Source: Laguncularia racemosa (lineage: Eukaryota; Streptophyta; Magnoliopsida; Myrtales; Combretaceae). Taken from it: a stretch of 64,000 nt of DNA. A program made the translations under genes and the position numbers. Below, one piece after another: positions 57,107-64,000 of this stretch. The notes beneath the pieces are model-generated. The model was not told the DNA's origin. It made no database searches and worked only from the letters and a program-made list of their open reading frames with translations. Location of the stretch: assembly GCA_037954665.1 (NCBI GenBank), contig JBBMOL010000603.1, positions 62,001 through 126,000 on the forward strand. The letters are read 5' to 3'. The first letter of the stretch is position 1. The number at the start of each line of letters is the position of its first letter.

Positions 57107-57815
57107 TAGACATGGTCATGGGGTGAATTGCCCCAAACCTGAGCCCGGAACCAACGGTTACGGATCCCAAAAATCGGAAACTGACATCGGAACCATGAGA
57201 ACTAGTTCTAGGCTAGTTCCAGGGACCCACTGGCTCATGAGCTACTTTCAAACCTATGAATCAGCCTTAATTTTTTTAAGAAACAAATTAAAGTATGAAA
57301 AAAAAATTACTAGCCCAAAACTCTTAATAATTTTTAATCCGTTTTATAAAAATTTCAAAAAGATTTACATTAATTTATATAGAATGATATTCAAAGAGAA
57401 TTGTCATCTGTGAAAAAAGTTTATAAAAAAATCAAAAATTAAAAATTAATTTTAATTCCATATTACTAAGGAACGAAAACTTTTTCTTAATAAATTCTAT
57501 AAATATCCAATCATATATACTTTTTTAGTATGTTTATTTCTTATATTGTTAATATTAACAACACATCAAATATTGTGAAAGGGTATTGATTTTTTCTATT
57601 TTACATAGAAATAGTTTGAATTTTTAATATTATTTTAATTTTAATTTTAATTTTCTTTTTTTTTTATTCCAGTAGTTGCACTGCTAAGGACCTGTTGAAC
57701 CACCAAGTCCCATGAAGATTCCAAAATCGTTCGTATGAGTCTGGTTTCATATTCGAAGCCATCGATCTAGTTTTTTGACCAAGTCCAATTCGGACCTAGC
57801 CCTCGACAATATCTA
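57107..57815. mobile_element. Non-autonomous hAT-type element (709 bp)
   Basis: A perfect 8-bp target-site duplication, TTTGTAAA, flanks it (57099-57106 and 57816-57823). The ends are imperfect terminal inverted repeats: TAGACATGGTCATGGGG on the left and, reverse-complemented, TAGATATTGTCGAGGGC on the right (12 of 17 match). An 8-bp duplication and short TIRs starting TAG are hAT traits. The inside is noncoding: GC-rich ends around an AT-rich middle. No transposase is present, so it would have needed one in trans. Confidence 0.85.
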
Positions 57816-57823
57816 TTTGTAAA

Positions 57824-59650
57824 AGTGGGAGAATATAAAGAACACAAATTGAAAAAATAAAAAATTAGTGATACAATTAAAAAACTAAGTAAATATTAAC
57901 AACTAAAAATGCATTTTTTGCAAAAAAAAAAAAAAAAATAGGAAATTCATCACGATGTGGTGTAACATTTTTCATGAGGGATCTCTAATGGAAGAAATTT
58001 TGATCAAAATGACAGAAGTATCAAAGCATTTAGAAATATGTTCAACGTGCAAAGAGCTTGGAAGAACGTTCAAAGAGTTTGGAAGAAAAACGCGAGGTGA
58101 TTTTCGTCGAAATAATCATAAATTTGTGTTCAATCTTGCAAGAAATAGATGATATGGAGGAAGATGATAATTCAAACGATGATATTGATTGAACCGCATT
58201 TCCCACGAAGGGATCTAAAATTCATACCAATTGATTGTAATATCCAAAATTTTCGAACAACTGTTTTAAAATTAATGGTCCATTTATTTAGAGGTAAAAA
58301 CGTGAAATAGGATAATTATTTTTTTTCAATTACTTATTTCTTTTTTTACTTTAAAAAATCAAGAAGAAATTTTAATTCTTAAAACTTTTCTATTCTTACT
58401 TTTGGAAATAGATATTAGCTAAGAAAATGTTGAATTTTTTATTTTTCTCTATGGAGAAAGTTAAAAGTTCAAATTTTGTAACCACTATATTCTTATTAAT
58501 ATTATAATTAATGATCAAATAAAGAAAAAATGATAAATTTATTCATATTCTTAATTTAATATTACGATTAATAAAGTAAAATAAAAACTTAATTATTCTA
58601 TATAATAAAAAATTAAATAAAATAAACAATAAAATAGAAATCCCAAATCTATTTTTGGTAATAATCATTCTCAATATGTAATTTTTTTTTTATTTTCTAT
58701 TTATTCCATTCCAAAAACTAAATAAGTCGTAAAGAAAATAAATGAAAGTAATGTATAAGTACTTTTAGATTTGGGGTATAGGAAAAGACATTCTTACGAT
58801 TTTAAATTTTTAAAAACTTTAAAAGGTTGATAATTTTTTTAAAAAAAAAAAAAAAGAAGAAGAAAGAAAAAGAAAAAAAAGAAAAGAAAGAAATAGATTG
58901 CCTTAAGATTCTGTCTCTAAGAAAAGCACATAAAAAAATCTGGAGACCTATAAAAACGAGTTTCATAAATATGTAATTTATTCAAAGATTCTACACTAAT
59001 GGATATGTGGCCATAAACAAGTGTTATTTATGGCATTCTTATATATATAATCTGTGAACTTGAAATAGCAAAGTATTTCCAAAGATAAGTATATTATAAA
59101 ATGGATCTTATACATTATAAGTTCTCCAAATATTACATATTTGAATAAAAAGTATATGCTAGGTATTAGTATTTTTTTTATTCCCATAAGAACTATTTTA
59201 CTAAAAAACGTATACCGGATACACTTATACAAAAGTATTATTTATAACAAAAGCATTTTCTGTGCAATCTATAATAATATATTGTATTGTATCTATGATA
59301 ATCACTATTTTCCCATTGCTTTCATAAAAACAAATTAAAAATACTTATAGTATTATTTCTTATAGTGTTTTCTGTATAAATTATAATTTTATATTCAACT
59401 TTATAACTTTCCATAAACACTAATGAATTATTCTTTTTCCAGATGTTTTCATTTATAGTAATTCAGTGGTAAGTGAAACAATGATAATTATAATACAATA
59501 CAACAATTCCCTCGTTGAATGCACGTTAACGGAATACATCATAGTATAGGAAAACTTTTTTTTTTTTTTTTTCGGTGGAAGTTGTATGGAAAACTTGTTC
59601 AACACAACCTCATGAATAAATTTATAATAAATGAATATGCGATCATAAAA
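57824..59650. other. Unassigned AT-rich DNA
   Basis: Long A- or T-runs occur at 57919-57938 and 58840-58900 (A/G-rich). A 65-codon frame (57955-58152) is Lys/Glu-rich and unrecognised. I see no credible gene, RNA or repeat boundary. Confidence 0.45.
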
Positions 59651-59689
59651 ATAAGAACCAAAGCAATAAAATAAAATCCGGAGGAAGCT

Positions 59690-59842
59690 AAGTAGTTACA
59701 AATATGAAGGACTCCTTGACTTCTGTTAGAAATGCGGTTTAATTGGTCACCAAGCAAAAAGATGTGGAAAACAAAGCGGGTCAACAGCATCCCAGAAAAA
59801 ATTAGGCCCATGTTTGGCAGCTAATTCAAGTAATAAGGAGCA
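59690..59842 (+). pseudogene. Zinc-knuckle remnant of a LINE ORF1-like (DUF4283-type) protein
   Basis: The plus strand reads 'DSLDFC-stop-KCGLIGHQAKRCG' style sequence (59712-59763): a Cys-x2-Cys-x4-His-x4-Cys knuckle with a stop inside, followed by 'KKLGPCLAANSS'. This matches the layout of plant LINE ORF1 proteins, where the knuckle is followed by a Gly-Pro-Trp-Leu block. It is cut off by element J at 59843. Upstream domains are not readable. Confidence 0.55.
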
Positions 59843-61760
59843 TGTAAATACACGGACAAAAATGTTTTTATTTAATATATATTGTAAAATAGAGTTAAGA
59901 TCAAAAGAGTGAGTAATTTGGTCTTTTTACTCTTTAGCGCTTCTGTTTTTTACATTCTTACAGTAATAAACTAAATGCTCTCTGGAGAACACAAAGGCGA
60001 CTAAGAGGATTATACTAAGGTTCAATCCAATTACACGAGGTAAGAATTTTTATTATAGAATATGTATTCATGATTATAGAATTTAAGATTGAAGCGATTG
60101 TTAATTGTTATTACATGATTCCATTAGAGTTGGATCAAGGAACGGGCACGAAATGAGCACGAAGATCAAGCGATTAAGGATTTAGTTCATGGAAATTGAA
60201 AAGTAAGTATACTAACATATGTAATTCGATTAGAAATTACAAATTTTAGGATTTGATTAGGCCTAGGATCAAGGAATTTAGATTTAGGAAAGAATTGGGA
60301 AAAAGGAATTAGGGTTCATGAAGAAAAAAACACCAAACACTATTAAGTACAAACTCGTGTATTTGCCTGTGCAAAAATACGTGTGTGTATAGAGGGATAC
60401 ATGGTTGAAATACACGCCCGTATACTTAAGCGTGTTGAATATGGAAAATTTACGAAAAAGTACACGACCAACTACATAACCATGTATTTAGGCATGCCAG
60501 TACACAACCACTCTACATGATCGTGTACTAGAATGTGCCAAAATGCTAAAGTCTGCAAAAAGATACAATGCCACTATACACGACCGTATATCCCAACCGT
60601 GCCAAAGTACACGGCCTCAAGCATAACCTATACTTAGAGACGCTTTGTTTCTTGATTTATTTTCTAATTACATGAAATTCCATGCAACCTAGACAACTAG
60701 TAAAACCTTAGAAAACCCAATAGTCTAAGAGAATTAAGAAATTTGAATTATTCTTAGATTAGCACTAAGAAGAGATCATTGTTACTTTGACATATTACAA
60801 ATTACTTTAAGTTTAGGACTCGACTTGCTAAGGCTAAGATTCCAAGTACATGTAACTTGTTTATTTCTTATGCTTATTAAGTTAGCTTGAAATTGGATTA
60901 AGTTTGATGATTAGGTTAAGTGGTTAAGTGTTTGTTGTGTGTGCTTAGCTTAACCTAAGGGCTCATAATGGTAGATCCTTAAGAGGCACCCCAATGATCC
61001 TTACGTGGCATTATTTCTAATGGAGTTGTTCTTGGAGATAATCTAGGTTAGTTTAATGTTTAAGGACTAATTGGTATTAAGGACCATAGTGGAAATCCCC
61101 ACACTAGATTAATATTTAAGGATAATTAAGTTTTAAACCCATTGGGTGTTGGGGCCCATAGTAAGAGTTCCCAACACCGGGTTAAGGTTTAAGTTTTTAA
61201 GTGTGTTTGATAAGGTCTTGAGTACCCCATTATTGTTATGTGGATTTAAGTAAAACCTAAAATTGTTGCTTGATATTTAAGATTCGCATATATGTATGTG
61301 ATTAAGTTCTTGCTTGTTTATGCGTGTGTGCTTATGGTTATACGTACTGGACATTAGCTCACCTCTTAGGAATATTTTTTTTTTTTAGATGCAGGTATTG
61401 AGAGAATTGTTAATCAAGAAGAAGAATTAGGAGTGAATATATGGGAAATGGAGGAGGAAGAGTCCCATTACTATTATGAAGATTGATTGAGAACCGAACA
61501 GTTGAAGTATAAACATTTATTTGAGACTTAGAACCTTTAATTATTTTAAATGATTTGGTTGATGTATTATATTTCTTTTAAGAGTTGAGAGATTTTACAT
61601 ATTGTAATTATGTCATGTTGAAAGTATTGGATATACTTGATTGAGTTTTACAAGATTTATAAGATTAAGTGGTATCATAGTAGTTTTAGAGCCTTAATGT
61701 GTCTTTACCTGATAAGGACACATAGCGAATCGTAGTGCTTCCTGGTTTTAGGGTGTTAGA
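59843..61760 (+). repeat. Element J 5' LTR
   Basis: This ~1.92-kb LTR begins TGTAAATACACG (start inferred from the H LTR start TGTAATACC) and ends GGTGTTAGA. Shared landmarks with the reverse complement of the H LTR include ATTAGCTCACC with a following T-run and TTAGATG(C/T)AGG (61355-61396), plus GAGGAATTAGGGTTC-type sequence near 60305-60320. Motifs ACACGCCCGTA and ACACGACCGTA lie at 60411-60640. Confidence 0.78.
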
Positions 61761-61767
61761 GCTTAGA

Positions 61768-61779
61768 TGGTATTAGTGC
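61768..61779 (+). other. Primer binding site of element J (degenerate tRNA-iMet)
   Basis: TGGTATTAGTGC differs from TGGTATCAGAGC at two positions and lies seven bases inside the LTR. Confidence 0.7.
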
Positions 61780-62389
61780 ATAGGTTGATGATCCTTAAGG
61801 GCTTAAGTTTTGACCTATAGAGCATAGGCTAATGATCTTTAGGAGCTTAGGTTTTATGATCCTTAGGAATTAGGTGATGATCATTAAGTATAAGTTTCAA
61901 ACAGTAAGAAATAGGATGTGATCTTTGGAGAAATTAAGCATTTGATCTATAGGACAATGAGATATAAAGAGAGTAGGAGAAGTTATGGGACGAGTATGTT
62001 ATTTAGTAATTTATTTTACTATATTATTATTTTATTTGTACTCTTTTCAATTGCTAAGTTATATATATATGACTATGCAATTATGTGTAGAGGTATATAT
62101 GTATATGCTAACAAATAATACAACTAACTTTAAAGCTAATAGTAACTCTCAAGTCTATTTGGTTATCTTATCTTAAACAAAATTCCTCTAAGAAGGATCA
62201 CCAGATTAGGCGTAGGAAGAGGTGTTGGATGCAGGAACCCAAATGAGGAGAGCATTTAGGATTAACAGCCACAAAGGGGATGAGGTCAGATGGTAGAAAA
62301 GACTGTTTAGCTATTGTAGACTATGAACCATTTAGTGGGGCTGTTGATACAACAACATCAAACTCTTAATGTTTTATAGCACAAAAATG

Positions 62390-63330
62390 CCAATGAACTA
62401 GCTAGCTTTGATAGGTTCATCAAGGTGCTAAAGGAATTTATCTTAAGGGCGAATGACCTGATTGAGCTTAAAGATTGGGTACAAGAGATGAAGAAGACAT
62501 TTACTGTCTTTCAAATACTTGAAGACAAAAAGATTAATTATGCTACATGTATACTGAAGAGAACTACAAGAAAATTGTGGGCACCAATTCCTAGACTGGT
62601 GGGGGAGAATATGAACTAAGAGGTATTCAAAGAACTGTTTTACCAAAGGTACTTCCTTAGCAACTCCAAAGATAGAATAAAGAATTATTATTATAACTTT
62701 AAGCAAGGGAACTAGACAATGGAAGAGTTTGAGGTGGAATTAAACGACCCAATTCAGTTCCTGCTTGAGAATGTTCATGTTGATGACAGATATTGGGTCC
62801 AAAGACTTTTTGAGAGGCTTAGAGTTAGATCTCCAACATGAGGTTGAGGCCTTTTAACTGAGTACTTATGTTGAAGTAATAGATAAGGCCAAATATCTGG
62901 AATAAAGCAGAAAAAAAGATTGAAGAACAGTGGACCTGCAAAGCAATAATATTTTTAGGAAAGAGACCTACATTAAGTGGGATAGGGTAAGGCAAGGGTA
63001 AGAGACCCCACGTATATCAAAACAAACACAAAGTGTTGGAGCCCCTCCTCTACAGATCAAACTAGTGCCTCTAGCATTTCCTACAACAAGCCCTACTATC
63101 GAATGCACTACGTACTATGAGCCTCATGAATTGAGAGAATATAGATGGTCGGATGGTACATGCTTCTCCTATGGAAAGATAAGACACATTAGTAAACACT
63201 GCAATGAGAGGTCAATCCCCTTAGTATTCTTTCACGTATGTAAACAGAGGGGACACAAGGCAATTGACTATCTTCAAGGGCAAGTAAGAAATCAAGTAGC
63301 CCCCAACTCCTTAGGTAGCTAGACCTATAA
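62390..63330 (+). pseudogene. gag: Element J Gag (broken) with two zinc knuckles
   Basis: The retrotrans_gag core reads 'ANDLIELKDWVQEMKKTFTV' (about 62449-62508), then 'VFKELFYQRYFLSNSKDRIK' and 'MEEFEVELNDPIQFLLENVH' in the same frame through stops at 62617 and 62713. A frameshift near 62790 follows. Two decayed CCHC-like knuckles lie at 63160-63205 ('CFSYGKIRHISKHC', one Cys replaced by Tyr) and 63230-63275 ('CKQRGHKAIDY', last Cys replaced by Tyr). TGT/TGC to TAT/TAC change by G-to-A would explain both. Gag of this group usually has one or two knuckles for RNA binding. Confidence 0.75.
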
Positions 63331-63430
63331 TGAGGGGACAAGCTAGTAGACCACAAGCAAGGGGCCCTAAACACGGGTTCTTACCAGAGTATTTGTTATT
63401 CAGCAACAATAGCACCGGGACACCTCAAAC

Positions 63431-64000
63431 ATGGACACCATTGTAAGTTTGTTTCAGGTACATGCTTGCAATGCTTATATACTATTTGATACCAGTGTAT
63501 CTATTTCCTGTGTGTTTGAAAATTTTGTGTATGAATGTATGTTAGATGTTGAATATATGGATGATAGTCTAGCTATTAATACTCCTTTGGGAATTGAAGG
63601 GAAGATAAATAAAACATGTAGAAGAGTAGGAATAGAGATACATAGCAAGGTAATGCTAGCAAATCTCTTGATATTAGAGATGGTAGAGTTTGATATCATA
63701 TTGGAAGTCAACTGGTTGTCAAAATGCTATGCCATCATTGATTGTCACAACATGGTAGTGCAGTTCAACATACTTAGAGAAGACTATTTTGTGCATAGGC
63801 TAGAAGCTCAGAGACCAACTGGATTACCCACTTATGAGATATGAGGAAGCAATTTGCTAGCAACTATAACTACTAAAGCTAATGGAGAAACTAAACTGGA
63901 AGTGATGCCTATAGTGAGAGAGTTTCCAAACGTGTTTCTAAAGGACCTTCCCGATTTACCCCTAGCTAAGGACATAAAGTTCAATATTGATTTAGTATAA
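63431..64000 (+). pseudogene. Element J protease and start of RT
   Basis: The protease frame (63431-63844, 137 residues) has 'AYILFDTSVSISCVFENFV' (active-site D-T-S where most have D-T-G/D-S-G) and 'LILEMVEFDIILEVNWLSKC', matching element H. A TGA at 63842 ends it where relatives read on. RT entry 'PIVREFPNVFLKDLPDLPLA' follows (63908-63968) and the window stops within it. Confidence 0.8.

Larger units (their letters stand above)
59843..64000 (+). mobile_element. Element J: Del/Tekay-like gypsy element, family of H, runs off the window
   Basis: The 5' LTR (59843-61760), an iMet-like primer site, gag, protease and the first residues of RT are present in plus orientation; the rest lies beyond the window. 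The protease and LTR resemble those of element H. Unlike H, J keeps gag. Stops and frameshifts are frequent in gag. Confidence 0.85.

Noticed and set aside
1..64000. CRISPR arrays, bacterial operons, rRNA or tRNA genes.
   Set aside because: No such structure was seen. The tRNA-like 12 to 20-mers are primer binding sites next to LTRs, not tRNA genes.

Overview
This window looks like plant nuclear heterochromatin, most likely from a dicot. It is AT-rich and almost entirely retrotransposon. The evidence is Ty3/gypsy elements primed by tRNA-Asp or tRNA-iMet, a Ty1/copia reverse transcriptase, an L1-type LINE with a terminal RNase H, a hAT-type short element, and no recognisable host gene. I assigned most elements from terminal repeats, primer sites and target-site duplications (TSDs) that can be read directly. 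I do not name a species.

The left half (1-23744) is one nest. The oldest element, G, has its 5' LTR cut by the window start (LTR 1-705) and ends at 23744. Element A (1929-17819, + strand, TSD CTAAC) sits inside G. Element A carries element B (5906-12802, - strand, TSD CTAGC) in its pol gene and a solo LTR, C (14255-15289, TSD GTGAG), in its 3' noncoding region. A further element, F (18479 to about 22384, - strand), sits in the 3' LTR of G.

The region 23745-27190 holds unassigned AT-rich DNA and a decayed copia RT/RNase H. From 27191 an L1-type LINE runs to 30920 and resumes at 48487. It is split first by a ~690-bp insertion (29670-30361) and then by element H (30921-48486, - strand, TSD GTTTC). 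H contains element E (34223-44190, - strand), and E contains element D (36356-40190, + strand, TSD CTATA). D is the youngest: its two LTRs differ by 8 substitutions and one indel over about 1040 bp.

The right part holds element I (48996-55617, + strand), a nearly complete but dead gypsy element with gag, protease, RT, RNase H and integrase. It is followed by the edge of an older LTR element, a GC-richer unassigned patch, a 709-bp hAT-type element (57107-57815, TSD TTTGTAAA), AT-rich DNA, and an ORF1-type zinc-knuckle remnant. Element J (59843 to beyond the window, + strand, same family as H) interrupts that remnant.

No element appears autonomous. B keeps only gag and protease. D keeps only a protease fused to the pol tail. 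H lacks gag. I has lost catalytic residues in RT and integrase. In-frame stops fall overwhelmingly at positions expected to be Gln, Trp or Arg codons that C-to-T or G-to-A change turns into stops, as expected for long-methylated, silenced elements. The main points for a second look are the short protease-only element D, the CACGGCCGTG-type arrays shared by LTRs of unrelated lineages, and the well-resolved nesting.
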